A DNA stretch of 64,000 nucleotides, taken from contig JAEURJ010000008.1 in the NCBI GenBank assembly GCA_016789305.1, positions 186,001-250,000 of the forward strand, read 5' to 3'. The notes under the pieces were generated by a model. The model worked only from the letters and a program-made list of their open reading frames with translations, was not told where the DNA came from and searched no databases. The position numbers and the translations under genes are program-made. Positions 43,624 through 51,644 of this stretch are shown one piece after another. Origin of the DNA: Anaerolineales bacterium. Its GTDB lineage: Bacteria; Chloroflexota; Anaerolineae; Anaerolineales; Villigracilaceae. Position 1 is the first letter of the stretch, and each line of letters opens with the position of its first letter.

Positions 43624-44202
43624 ATGGTTCGCAAAACGCGGGCGCGGCTGGATAAGGGTGCGGTCATTCAAGCTGCGGTGGAACTGGTCAATGCTGATGG
43701 GATGCAAGCGCTCACTTTGGGTCGGCTGGCAGGAGAATTGGGAATTCAAACCCCATCCTTGTACAATCATATTGATGGATTGCCGGGTTTGCAGAAAGAT
43801 ATGGCTGTGTTGAATGCCAAACTGCTCGCAGATCGTTTGAGCGAAGCGGCTGTCGGTAAAAGCGGTTCAGACCTTTTTATGGAAGTCGCGCAGGCATTTC
43901 GGAATTACGTAAAGGAATATGCCGGCTTGTACATGTCCACGTTGCGCTCATCAGGCACCCAAGACGTACAGGATGAAGACTTGGTGCGCGAAGAGGAACG
44001 AGCTATGAAGATAGGTACGACAGTAATGGCTTCGCTTGGGTTGAAAGGGAAGGATGCCATCCATGCACTGCGCGCCTTTCGAAGCATGGTCCACGGATTT
44101 GCCACACTGGAAGTGGCGGGCGGCTTTGGTCTTCCTCTCGAGTGTGATGAAAGTTTTCGCAGGCTTGTCACGGCTTTGTCAGCCGGGTTACAGAAAAATT
44201 AA
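43624..44202 (+). CDS. TetR family repressor
   Basis: 192 residues. N-terminal helix-turn-helix (about 12-60; ALTLGRLAGELGIQTPSLYNH), then a WHG/TetR_C-type helical ligand domain (about 85-190; SMVHGFATLEVAGGFGLP). It probably represses its own operon at the palindrome at 42783-42799 until a small ligand, perhaps a substrate of the adjacent hydrolase, binds. Confidence 0.92.
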   Translation: MVRKTRARLDKGAVIQAAVELVNADGMQALTLGRLAGELGIQTPSLYNHIDGLPGLQKDMAVLNAKLLADRLSEAAVGKSGSDLFMEVAQAFRNYVKEYAGLYMSTLRSSGTQDVQDEDLVREEERAMKIGTTVMASLGLKGKDAIHALRAFRSMVHGFATLEVAGGFGLPLECDESFRRLVTALSAGLQKN

Positions 44203-44215
44203 TTTGGAGTGAATC

Positions 44216-44554
44216 ATGGATATCTTAAAAGGTTTGAATTTATTGGTTCGTTTCCTGCTTGAGCTTTGCATGCTCGCGGCTGTTGGATATTGGGGGTTCA
44301 AGACACATTCGGGCTGGTTGTTGAAAATTTTATTTGGGATCGGTTTGCCCGTCTTGATCGCAGTGCTTTGGGGATTGTTTTTCGCTCCAAAAGCAGTCTA
44401 CCCTTTGAGCGGCGCATCGCACATGGCCTTGAGCTTGATTCTGCTTGCTTCAGGTGCCGTTGCACTCTTTGCAAGCGGCAAACCAACCCTTGGCTGGATC
44501 TATGCCGTTGTTTTACTGGTCAACGAGATCTTGTTGAAAGTTTGGAAACAATAA
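44216..44554 (+). CDS. YrdB family membrane protein
   Basis: 112 residues, four spans, with the YrdB/DUF2568 pattern: NLLVRFLLELCMLAAVGYWG and VYPLSGASHMALSLI. It lies 13 bases after the TetR gene with a GGAGTGA site, so it is the third gene of the operon. Function unknown. Confidence 0.85.
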   Translation: MDILKGLNLLVRFLLELCMLAAVGYWGFKTHSGWLLKILFGIGLPVLIAVLWGLFFAPKAVYPLSGASHMALSLILLASGAVALFASGKPTLGWIYAVVLLVNEILLKVWKQ

Positions 44555-44566
44555 ATTTATCCAATT

Positions 44567-45001
44567 TTAGTTTGGATGAATCAACATGACGGGAATATGC
44601 GCATGATGTACCACCCGGTCCGCAACGCTGCCCATTAACCAGCGCTGAATGCCGGAACGTCCATGCGTGGACATGGCGATCACATCTGCATGTGTTTCGT
44701 CTGCAACTGCCAGAATAGTCTCCGGGATGGAACCCTCACGCATGATGCTTGAAACCTTTGCGCCGCTTTTCTTCAACATCTCCACTTCAGATTCCAAATA
44801 GCCCTCAGTCTGCTTTTCCACATCCTCGATCATTTTCTCTGCGATCGCTGGATTGCGCGATAAAAATTCGATATTTGGGGTCAGTGGAACGCGCAACAGT
44901 ACGATCTCTGCGCCCTCAGATTTGGCCAACGCCTGGGCGTGGGGCAATACCGCCTCTGCAAGAGGGGAACCATCCAATGGAACGAGAATCTTTTTATACA
45001 T
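44567..45001 (-). CDS. Universal stress protein
   Basis: 144 residues, one USP domain. KILVPLDGSPLAEAVLPHA at the start and the ATP-binding tail MSTHGRSGIQRWLMGSVADR (G-x2-G-x9-G-S) mark an ATP-binding class protein. Strong AAAGGAGATT site. Close paralogue of the gene at 45162-45602; both share the same upstream 20-base box. USPs are general stress and anaerobiosis response proteins. Confidence 0.95.
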   Translation of the reverse strand: MYKKILVPLDGSPLAEAVLPHAQALAKSEGAEIVLLRVPLTPNIEFLSRNPAIAEKMIEDVEKQTEGYLESEVEMLKKSGAKVSSIMREGSIPETILAVADETHADVIAMSTHGRSGIQRWLMGSVADRVVHHAHIPVMLIHPN

Positions 45002-45042
45002 GGTTAATCTCCTTTGTCTGAAAAACGCCTTATTTCACCTTT

Positions 45043-45088
45043 ACGATAGCACGACCCCGGCTCATATTTCAAGTGACAATCAGCACAT
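45043..45088 (-). promoter_or_regulatory. CRP/FNR-like box and promoter of the first usp gene
   Basis: On the minus strand ATGTGCTGATTGTCACTTGA (45088-45069) has the TGTG-N8-TCAC spacing of CRP/FNR-family sites and ends in a -35-like TTGA. TATCGT (45048-45043) follows 20 bases later as the -10. The box is centred about 42 bases before the start point. An identical box precedes the second usp gene. Confidence 0.6.
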
Positions 45089-45118
45089 CGCACAAGGTGA
45101 GGGTATTCCTGCTTAAAC

Positions 45119-45156
45119 AAAAAAATTCCGCCATCAGCTGATGGCGGAATTTTTTT
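45119..45156. terminator. Bidirectional terminator after the second usp gene
   Basis: A perfect palindrome AATTCCGCCATCAG with its complement, extended by A- and T-runs on both sides. Confidence 0.9.
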
Positions 45157-45161
45157 TGTTG

Positions 45162-45602
45162 TTAGTTTGGGCTTGGGTGAAACAACATAACCGGTATCGG
45201 AGATATGCTGACCACCTGTTCCGCCACGCTGCCCATCAAGATGCGCTGTAACCCCGAGCGTCCATGAGTGGACATGGTGATCACGTCGGCGGTTGTTTCC
45301 TTTGCAACCGCAATGATTGTATCTGGAATGGACCCCTCGCGAATGATTCCCTGCGCTTTGATCCCCTGTTCCTTCAGCGATTTAACTTTCTCTTCAATGT
45401 AATCTCTTGTCTGTTGTTCCATATCCTCGATGATCTTTGCGATCACCGAAGGATCGCGTGAAATGAATTCTGTTGTAGGCATAATGGGTACCCGCAAGAG
45501 AATGATCTTTGCTTTTTCTGATTTCGCCAGCGCCTCCGCGTGTGGAAGCACAGCCTCCGCAAGCGGTGAGCCGTCCAGAGGGACGAGGATCACTTTGTAC
45601 AT
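45162..45602 (-). CDS. Universal stress protein
   Basis: 146 residues, same domain and ATP motif as its neighbour (MSTHGRSGLQRILMGSVAEQ). The two proteins share long blocks such as VILVPLDGSPLAEAVLPHAEAL, indicating a tandem duplication including the promoter box. Ends before a strong terminator, so each copy is transcribed alone. Weak ribosome-binding site. Confidence 0.95.
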   Translation of the reverse strand: MYKVILVPLDGSPLAEAVLPHAEALAKSEKAKIILLRVPIMPTTEFISRDPSVIAKIIEDMEQQTRDYIEEKVKSLKEQGIKAQGIIREGSIPDTIIAVAKETTADVITMSTHGRSGLQRILMGSVAEQVVSISPIPVMLFHPSPN

Positions 45603-45652
45603 TTATTCACATCCTTGATACACTAAAAATAATTAAACAATAGATGAATATC

Positions 45653-45697
45653 ACGATAACAGGCGCGAAATTATCCATCAAGTGACAATCAGCACAT
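45653..45697 (-). promoter_or_regulatory. CRP/FNR-like box and promoter of the second usp gene
   Basis: The same 20 bases as at 45088-45069 recur at 45697-45678 on the minus strand, followed 19 bases later by TATCGT (45658-45653). Surrounding sequence differs, so the box is conserved for function. Confidence 0.6.
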
Positions 45698-45740
45698 TTT
45701 TTCCGGTCGAAGTGCAGAGAACCCGATTTATAATATTGCC

Positions 45741-46619
45741 ATGTCCATTTATTTTGGTTGCCCCGTTTGGTCGTTTAAAGGATGGGTTGGTAATTTCTAT
45801 CCAAAAGGTACAAAGTCCACGGACTTTTTACGCGAATATGCCGGCCGACTTACAACGATCGAAGGCAATACCACCTTTTATGCCGTGCCTGCGATCAAAA
45901 CCATTGCGTCCTGGATCGAGCAGACTCCTGAGGCATTTCGCTTTTGCCCGAAAATCCCCAAAGCCATTAGCCATAATGGGAAATTGCTGGATTATGCGGA
46001 TCGTGCGTTGCAATTCGTTGATGTCATGCGTCCGCTCGCTTCCCGTCTTGGACCGATGTTCCTGCAACTGCCTCCCAGTTATTCGCCTCGTCTGATGGAT
46101 GACCTGACCAAATTTCTTGAAGTGTGGCCGCGTGAGATTCGACTTGGGGTCGAAGTACGCCACCTCGATTGGTTCGATGCCCCGCATCGTGACTCGTTGA
46201 ATCAACTGCTCGTTAATTTCAACATGGCTCGTGTGGTAATCGATACTCGGCCCATCCGTACTTTGGCTGGAGATGCCTCGATCGCGGGCAGTTCCTATGA
46301 AAGCTTGTTGGAAGCCCGGGAGCGCAAGCCGGATGTACCCGTCTTTTTGGAGCGCACTGCCGATTTTATTTTCCTGCGGTTTATCGGTCACCCTGAATTA
46401 AGCCAGAATTTTCCGGTGATGGATGAATGGGTGAAATATCTGGTGGAGGAAATGAATCTGGGTTCAAGTGCGTTTGTGTTTTGCCATTCCCCGGATAATT
46501 TAATTGCCCCTGAAATTTGCCGGGAATTTCATCGGCGTATTGCATCCAAAATAAACATTCCGCCGCTGCCATGGGATGAAATCAAACCTTCCAGTTTCGA
46601 GCAGGGTGCATTGTTTTGA
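45741..46619 (+). CDS. DUF72 domain-containing protein
   Basis: 292 residues, TIM-barrel-like DUF72 (YecE) family: YFGCPVWSFKGWVGNFYP, TTIEGNTTFYAVP, FRFCPKIPKAISH, LGPMFLQLPPSY, LGVEVRHLDWF. Function is not established, though the fold suggests an isomerase- or nuclease-like enzyme. The start at 45741 has no strong ribosome-binding site, but the N-terminus aligns with the family. Confidence 0.92.
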   Translation: MSIYFGCPVWSFKGWVGNFYPKGTKSTDFLREYAGRLTTIEGNTTFYAVPAIKTIASWIEQTPEAFRFCPKIPKAISHNGKLLDYADRALQFVDVMRPLASRLGPMFLQLPPSYSPRLMDDLTKFLEVWPREIRLGVEVRHLDWFDAPHRDSLNQLLVNFNMARVVIDTRPIRTLAGDASIAGSSYESLLEARERKPDVPVFLERTADFIFLRFIGHPELSQNFPVMDEWVKYLVEEMNLGSSAFVFCHSPDNLIAPEICREFHRRIASKINIPPLPWDEIKPSSFEQGALF

Positions 46620-48599
46620 TTAGTTGGAATTGATAATACTTTTCAGGAATACTTCCACGACCTGCGGATCAAAGTGGACCCCACTTTGTGTTTGGATATA
46701 TTCAATGGCCTTTTCTTTGGACCATGCCGGGCGGTAGGGCCGCTCGCTCGTTAGTGCATCCCAAACGTCGACTACGGCAAAGATGCGTGCTGCCAGTGGA
46801 ATTTCCTCTCCTTTGAGTCCGCGCGGATATCCTGTCCCATCCCATTTTTCGTGGTGGCAATAAGGGATATCCAGGGCTTGATGCAGGTAGGAGATTGGTG
46901 TGAGTAATTCATAAGCGAATTGCGGATGTTTCCGCATGATCTCCCACTCCTCCTCTGTCAGGGGCCCGGGCTTTAGTAGAATGTTGTCCGGAACACCCAT
47001 CTTGCCGATATCATGCAACAAGGCTCCTCGTTGGACATTGATAAGCTGTTCGTCGTTCATGCCAAAGTGACTGGAAAGTTTCAGTGCCATTTCGGTCACT
47101 CGAAGGCTGTGGCCTTCAGTCTCCTTGTCGCGGAGGTCCAGTGCGTGTGACCAGCCCTCAATGGTGGCATTGTAAGCCATCTCCAGATTCAAATTGGATA
47201 ATCGCAAACTTTCGAATAACAGCGAATTGTCGATCCCGATCGCGGTTTCCCAGCTTAGGATATCCAGAAAGTTAAGCCAATCCATGTTGATGTGCAATGG
47301 GGCTCTGTTGAAAATCTCCAATACGCCCTTTATTATATTTTTTGAGATAAGCGGAACAGCATAATAGGCGATGAATCCTTCTTCTTCACGCAATTTTTCG
47401 CGGCTGAAAGAGTCATTGGAGGTTCGCAGGTCTTTAATAAAGATGATTCTTTTATCCTGCGCTGCCTGGCCGGCATGTCCCTTTCCAACCGGCAGGTCTG
47501 TTGTTTGTATAACCTCGGTACGAAAACCCCGGCCTGCAGAATATACAAGATGATTGGTTTCAGGCTGCAACAGGAGGATCGCAGCCGCATCCACTTTTAG
47601 TTGTAAAACAACTTCATTGAGGACAACGCCCAGGGCTTTTTGCAGGTCCAGGCTGCCAATTGAGACATCAATGGTTCTCAGGCTGTTCAAGCGGTCGATC
47701 TGTTTAATGCTTTGTTCAAGCAGTTGCGTCCGTTGAATTGCGTTTCCCCCAATTTCTGCAAGTGCGTTGATAATTCGCTCTTCCCCCGCAGAAAGCTCAC
47801 GCGGCCAATTAACGTAAATGAGAATGACGCCTACAATATCTTCGTTGGAATATAAGGGAATACAGGCGCCACCCACTTCCTTTGACAGATTGGTTCTGTT
47901 TTTTTCAGGCAAGCGTGGATCAGATCGAAATTCGGACGAGACGATTCCTATCCTGTTTTGGACAACATACCCGGGGATGCCATCCCCGGAATGAAATGAC
48001 GTGTTTCCGTCTTTTGTGTTTTGTCCTTGTTGCACAGTTAATTTGATTTCCTCCACTGCCTCATCGTACAACCAGATACTTCCAGAATCCACTTTTACGA
48101 TTTCAAGTGTATTTACAAGAAGTCTGGAGAGCATATCGTCGAGTGTTTTCGCCTTTCGCAAGGTGGAGCCAACGGTTGCGATCGCCTCCAGTTCACGTTC
48201 ACGTTGAGCGTGTTCGCTTCTTACTTTTGCATCCCGCAACTCCCGTTGAATGGCAGGCACAAGCCTGGAGAGATTTCCCTTGATCACAAAATCGTGTGCG
48301 CCAGCCTTAAGCGCATTAATGGCAGTTTCCTCTCCGATCGTACCTGAAACAATGATGAATGGAATATCAAGAGCGCTGACCTGCAAAATACCCAACGCTT
48401 CCGGAGCGCTGAATTGGGGCAGGGAAAAATCACAGATGATCAGGTCCCATGCGTGATGTGTCAATGCGGATTTCATGTGCTCCGCTGTTTCAATGCGCTC
48501 AAATTCCACTTCGTATCCTCCCCGTTGAATTTCCCGTAAAACCAATTGGGCATCACCATCGGAATCTTCAACAAAGAGGACTTTGATTTTCGTATTCAT
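46620..48599 (-). CDS. Response regulator with two GAF domains and HD-GYP phosphodiesterase
   Basis: 659 residues: receiver (about 5-125; Asp57 in LIICDFSLPQ, Lys107 in FVIKG), GAF (about 140-300), GAF (about 315-465) and HD-GYP (about 470-655). The catalytic motifs ALLHDIGKMGVPDNILLKPG, and HHEKWDGTGYPRGLKG, are intact, so it should degrade c-di-GMP in response to phosphorylation and GAF ligands. Last gene of an operon with an Rcp1-type receiver and a PAS histidine kinase (9- and 11-base gaps). Confidence 0.95.
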   Translation of the reverse strand: MNTKIKVLFVEDSDGDAQLVLREIQRGGYEVEFERIETAEHMKSALTHHAWDLIICDFSLPQFSAPEALGILQVSALDIPFIIVSGTIGEETAINALKAGAHDFVIKGNLSRLVPAIQRELRDAKVRSEHAQRERELEAIATVGSTLRKAKTLDDMLSRLLVNTLEIVKVDSGSIWLYDEAVEEIKLTVQQGQNTKDGNTSFHSGDGIPGYVVQNRIGIVSSEFRSDPRLPEKNRTNLSKEVGGACIPLYSNEDIVGVILIYVNWPRELSAGEERIINALAEIGGNAIQRTQLLEQSIKQIDRLNSLRTIDVSIGSLDLQKALGVVLNEVVLQLKVDAAAILLLQPETNHLVYSAGRGFRTEVIQTTDLPVGKGHAGQAAQDKRIIFIKDLRTSNDSFSREKLREEEGFIAYYAVPLISKNIIKGVLEIFNRAPLHINMDWLNFLDILSWETAIGIDNSLLFESLRLSNLNLEMAYNATIEGWSHALDLRDKETEGHSLRVTEMALKLSSHFGMNDEQLINVQRGALLHDIGKMGVPDNILLKPGPLTEEEWEIMRKHPQFAYELLTPISYLHQALDIPYCHHEKWDGTGYPRGLKGEEIPLAARIFAVVDVWDALTSERPYRPAWSKEKAIEYIQTQSGVHFDPQVVEVFLKSIINSN

Positions 48600-48608
48600 A
48601 GTATCTCT

Positions 48609-49046
48609 TTATTTTGGTGGAACCTCGTTTAAGACCAGCCAGTACAATCCCAACTGGTGAACGGCTTCCACAAATTGATTGAAATCCACCGGCTTTCGAA
48701 CGTAGGAGTTTGCACCCAATTTGTATCCTTTTAAGATATCCTGCTCTTCTTTGGAAGATGTAAGGATTACCACCGGAAGCAGGCTGGTTGTTTCATTTTC
48801 GCGAATACGTCTCAATACTTCCAGCCCATCTATTTTTGGTAAATTCAGATCCAGTAGAACGATTTGCGGCAGATCATTTATATCGCGATTTGCATATGTT
48901 CCCGTGCAGAATAAATAGTCCAGTGCCTCGACGCCGTCGTGCACCACTACAAGATGATTGCCAATATTGTTTTTCTTAAGCGCACGGATGGTCAGTGCTT
49001 CATCGTCCGGATTGTCTTCCACGAGCAGGATGATTTTATCTTTCAT
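48609..49046 (-). CDS. Single-domain response regulator, Rcp1-like
   Basis: 145 residues, receiver only. Acidic pair near Asp11, phospho-acceptor Asp66 (IVLLDLNLP), Thr and Lys in ILTSSKEE and SYVRKPVDF. The insertion before the acceptor (YLFCTGTYANRDINDLP) is typical of the Rcp1 group that works with phytochrome-like kinases. It may pass phosphate on to the HD-GYP protein. Confidence 0.94.
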   Translation of the reverse strand: MKDKIILLVEDNPDDEALTIRALKKNNIGNHLVVVHDGVEALDYLFCTGTYANRDINDLPQIVLLDLNLPKIDGLEVLRRIRENETTSLLPVVILTSSKEEQDILKGYKLGANSYVRKPVDFNQFVEAVHQLGLYWLVLNEVPPK

Positions 49047-49057
49047 ATTTCCTCTGT

Positions 49058-50467
49058 CTACAGGGTAAAGTAAAAAGTGGCGCCTTTACCTTCTTCTCCC
49101 TCGGCCCAAATGTGCCCGCCATGAATTTTTATAATTCTCTGAACGGTTGCCAATCCCACGCCTGTACCAGGATAATCTGTAACTGCATGGAGCCGCTGGA
49201 AAACCCCAAATAATTTTTCCACATACGCCATGTTGAACCCGGCGCCATTATCGCGAATATAAAACGTCCGTTCCTTTGCCTTGTCAAGCTGACCAAATTC
49301 TATAACTGCAAGATCGCATTTGGAGGTAAATTTACACGCGTTGTTGAGAAGGTTTTCCAAGGCGATTTGCAACAAACGCGGGTCACCTTCCACCATCAAG
49401 TCTGGGGCGATGATGAAATTAATATTTCTATCGGTGTGAACTTTCTGAAGGGATTGCGCGATATCCTCAACTGCGGCGCTGAGGTTGAAAAACTTGGGTT
49501 GTAATGTAGAGCGCGAGATCCGTGAAAGATTTAATAAATCGTCGATCAATTCTGCCATGCGTTGTGCTGCGTTTCGAACTCGATGTAGATGATCTCGGGC
49601 CTCCGCAGGGATTTGTTCTCCGTAATCCTCCAAAATTGCGTGGCTGAAGCCGTCGATACTTCTGAGGGGTGCCCGCAAGTCGTGTGACACCGAATAGCTA
49701 AATGATTCGAGTTCCTTGTTGGCAGTCTCCAACTGGGCTGCGCGTTGTTTTAGATCGTCATTTAATTTTTTGATATCCGCCTCGATCAATTTTCGTCTGG
49801 TCACATCGCGAATCGCGGCGCTGACCAGTAAGTCGTCTTCAGTCTCCAGCGGGCTTAAGCTGATCTCGATGGGGAACTCGTTGCCGTTTTTACGCAGCCC
49901 AAACAATTCCAACCCTATTCCCATGGGTCTCACAGGATGTTCAACATAGTAGTTTTCACGATGTTTGACGTGTTTTTTTCGAAAGCGGTTTGGGACCAGG
50001 ACTTCAATGGATTCCCCAATGATTTCAGTGCGAGAATACCCAAACATTTTTTCTGTTTGTGAATTGACCAGTTGGATGAGTCCCTTTTTATCGATCACCA
50101 CCACGGCGTCGGGGGCAGATTCGAGCAGGTCACGGAACTTCTTCTCTGCCCGCTTTCGATCCGTGATATCGCGGATGGCGGCGATGGCAAAGGTCCCTTC
50201 TTCTGTTTTCAACGGGCTGAGGCTGATCTCGACGGGAAATTCAATACCATCATGACGTACCCCATATAGTTCCAGATTGCTCCCCATGGGCCTTACGCGC
50301 ATATCGGAAAAATATCCGCTACGGTATTTCTCGTGTTTGTTGTGATAACGAAGCGGCACAAAAGATTCTATCGGCTGCCCTTGTATTTTTTTGTGGGCCC
50401 AGCCGAAAAGCTTTTCAAACTGTGAATTGGCAAGCGCGACCACGCCTTTTCCGTCCACGATGACCAT
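49058..50467 (-). CDS. PAS-PAS histidine kinase with doubtful 5' end
   Basis: 469 residues from the first ATG (50467): PAS (about 1-110), PAS (about 112-225), HisKA with [17 protein letters not shown] and HATPase_c ([24 protein letters not shown]). No membrane span, so a cytoplasmic, bacteriophytochrome-type kinase, as in Rcp1 systems. The first PAS domain clearly begins upstream: the frame stays open to about 50537 and reads [11 protein letters not shown] just before this ATG, yet no ATG, GTG or TTG is in that stretch. An ATG at 50561 in the adjacent frame suggests a frameshift. First gene of the signalling operon. Confidence 0.85.
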   Translation of the reverse strand: MVIVDGKGVVALANSQFEKLFGWAHKKIQGQPIESFVPLRYHNKHEKYRSGYFSDMRVRPMGSNLELYGVRHDGIEFPVEISLSPLKTEEGTFAIAAIRDITDRKRAEKKFRDLLESAPDAVVVIDKKGLIQLVNSQTEKMFGYSRTEIIGESIEVLVPNRFRKKHVKHRENYYVEHPVRPMGIGLELFGLRKNGNEFPIEISLSPLETEDDLLVSAAIRDVTRRKLIEADIKKLNDDLKQRAAQLETANKELESFSYSVSHDLRAPLRSIDGFSHAILEDYGEQIPAEARDHLHRVRNAAQRMAELIDDLLNLSRISRSTLQPKFFNLSAAVEDIAQSLQKVHTDRNINFIIAPDLMVEGDPRLLQIALENLLNNACKFTSKCDLAVIEFGQLDKAKERTFYIRDNGAGFNMAYVEKLFGVFQRLHAVTDYPGTGVGLATVQRIIKIHGGHIWAEGEEGKGATFYFTL

Positions 50468-50676
50468 TGCATCAGGCGCTGCTTCGAGCAGATGAAGGAA
50501 TTTTTGATCCCTAAATACAGAGTTCGTACCGGCTAAGTGCGCTATCTCGGATTGTCTCCATCAACACCAATAAAATCGGACAGGATTTATCCTATTTTGC
50601 CAAATATAGGCCGGTCAGCGGAAAAAAGCAAGGCAGATATTAAGATAAACTAGCGCGAATAGGGCTTACATTGTTA

Positions 50677-51051
50677 TTAGATTCGCTCCACCCATTGTGT
50701 CCGCCAATCCGGCGCATTGAAAGGTTCCGGCCAAAATTCGATTTGTTTCCAGATCTTATCATTTCGAATGGTCGAGAAAGTGATGCAGCGATCGTGAAGT
50801 TTTCCGTCTGACACGCTGACATCGGTGACAACCAAATCTCCATCGGCTGCGATGTGATTGATTTGAAATGTCCACCTGCCATCGGCTGGGTAGGCGGTAT
50901 TCATCCCAGCGAAGTTTTCCCGCCCGCGAATCCGTTCGCCGGATTGCGGCCATTCCAAAGTGTACTCGTCGTGCAGAAGTTGTGCGACTGCATGAAAATC
51001 ATTGGTCTCCATTGTCGCCCAGAACTGTTCGAGGATTTGCTTGTTATTCAT
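50677..51051 (-). CDS. NTF2-like (SnoaL) protein
   Basis: 124 residues with the SnoaL-type cone fold: ILEQFWATMETNDFHAVAQL, EWPQSGERIRGRENFAGMN and WTFQINHIAADGDLVVTDVS. Such proteins are isomerases, hydrolases or ligand binders; the function is unknown here. It overlaps the upstream ACT-domain gene by 8 bases. Confidence 0.88.
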   Translation of the reverse strand: MNNKQILEQFWATMETNDFHAVAQLLHDEYTLEWPQSGERIRGRENFAGMNTAYPADGRWTFQINHIAADGDLVVTDVSVSDGKLHDRCITFSTIRNDKIWKQIEFWPEPFNAPDWRTQWVERI

Positions 51052-51448
51052 GTTTCACTCCAGTTAACATTTGTAATGCTTGCATTGCCCGTGCTGCATC
51101 TTTTGTGGGAACAAAAATATGGTCGTGATAGAACGCCGCCACTACGTTGCAGCTGATGGCTGCGTCTGTCAGGGCTTTGGAAAATGCGGCGGTTAGGCCA
51201 ACAGCTTCGAGCGAGGAATGAACCGTGAGCGTGATCCACGCACATGTTGTTGAGTAGGGAATGTTCATCGCGTCAGCCTTTTCTTTTGGCAGGATCATCG
51301 TCACGCCTTCTTTTTCCAAAAAATAACATAGCGGATCCAGTGATTTCATCTGTTCTTTCGAATCCGCGAGACAATATACGTACTCACCTGTATTGAGTTC
51401 GGGTTTCATTTCTTTGAGAAGTTTTTGTAAATTGGTCTCGCCTGTCAT
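51044..51448 (-). CDS. ACT domain protein, DUF2241/CASTOR-like
   Basis: 134 residues from the ATG at 51448 (AGGAGACATC upstream). Two ACT-like halves: an N-terminal part (LKPELNTGEYVYCLADS in register with the family pattern) and CAWITLTVHSSLEAVGLTAAFSKAL at the C-terminus, followed by VVAAFYHDHIFVP. The family binds small ligands such as amino acids. Divergent from hisD, across the leader region, which raises the chance of a shared amino-acid-linked role. Confidence 0.85.
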   Translation of the reverse strand: MTGETNLQKLLKEMKPELNTGEYVYCLADSKEQMKSLDPLCYFLEKEGVTMILPKEKADAMNIPYSTTCAWITLTVHSSLEAVGLTAAFSKALTDAAISCNVVAAFYHDHIFVPTKDAARAMQALQMLTGVKHE

Positions 51449-51467
51449 GATGTCTCCTGTTTGCACC

Positions 51468-51496
51468 TTGACAATCATAACTCTTTTTCATACAAT
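51468..51496 (+). promoter_or_regulatory. Consensus promoter of the hisD leader
   Basis: TTGACA (51468-51473), exactly 17 bases, TACAAT (51491-51496). Predicted start point near 51503. Confidence 0.85.
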
Positions 51497-51506
51497 GCCA
51501 TTCAAT

Positions 51507-51569
51507 ATGTCCAGCCGTCGTTTGTACCATCATCACGTTGCAACACCCTCCTTTGGTCGGGCGGCATAG
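51507..51569 (+). CDS. hisL: Histidine-rich leader peptide of hisD
   Basis: A 20-codon frame, MSSRRLYHHHVATPSFGRAA, then TAG. Three consecutive His codons (51528-51536) directly precede hisD, an enzyme of histidine synthesis, as in classical his leader peptides. The ATG is only 10 bases after the -10 box, so the message is nearly leaderless. Codons 17-19 hold GGTCGGG (51555-51561), which can pair with CCCGcACC (51606-51613) in the terminator. A ribosome stalled at the His codons would leave this free to form an antiterminator; one reading on to the stop would cover it. Confidence 0.75.
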   Translation: MSSRRLYHHHVATPSFGRAA

Positions 51570-51599
51570 ACGCGCATTTTATTAAACGCATCTGCATTC

Positions 51600-51630
51600 A
51601 AAACTCCCGCACCGTCGGGAGTTTTTATTT
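51600..51630 (+). terminator. Attenuator terminator before hisD
   Basis: AAAACTCCCG (51600-51609), a 6-base loop, CGGGAGTTTT (51616-51625), then T-rich tract to 51630. A textbook rho-independent terminator placed between the promoter and the hisD start, with no gene between it and the leader stop. Confidence 0.85.
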
Positions 51631-51644
51631 CATAAGAGGTGACC

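Noticed and set aside
42940..43770. 276-codon minus frame across the hydrolase and TetR genes
   Set aside because: Overlaps two well-supported genes; no protein family signature.
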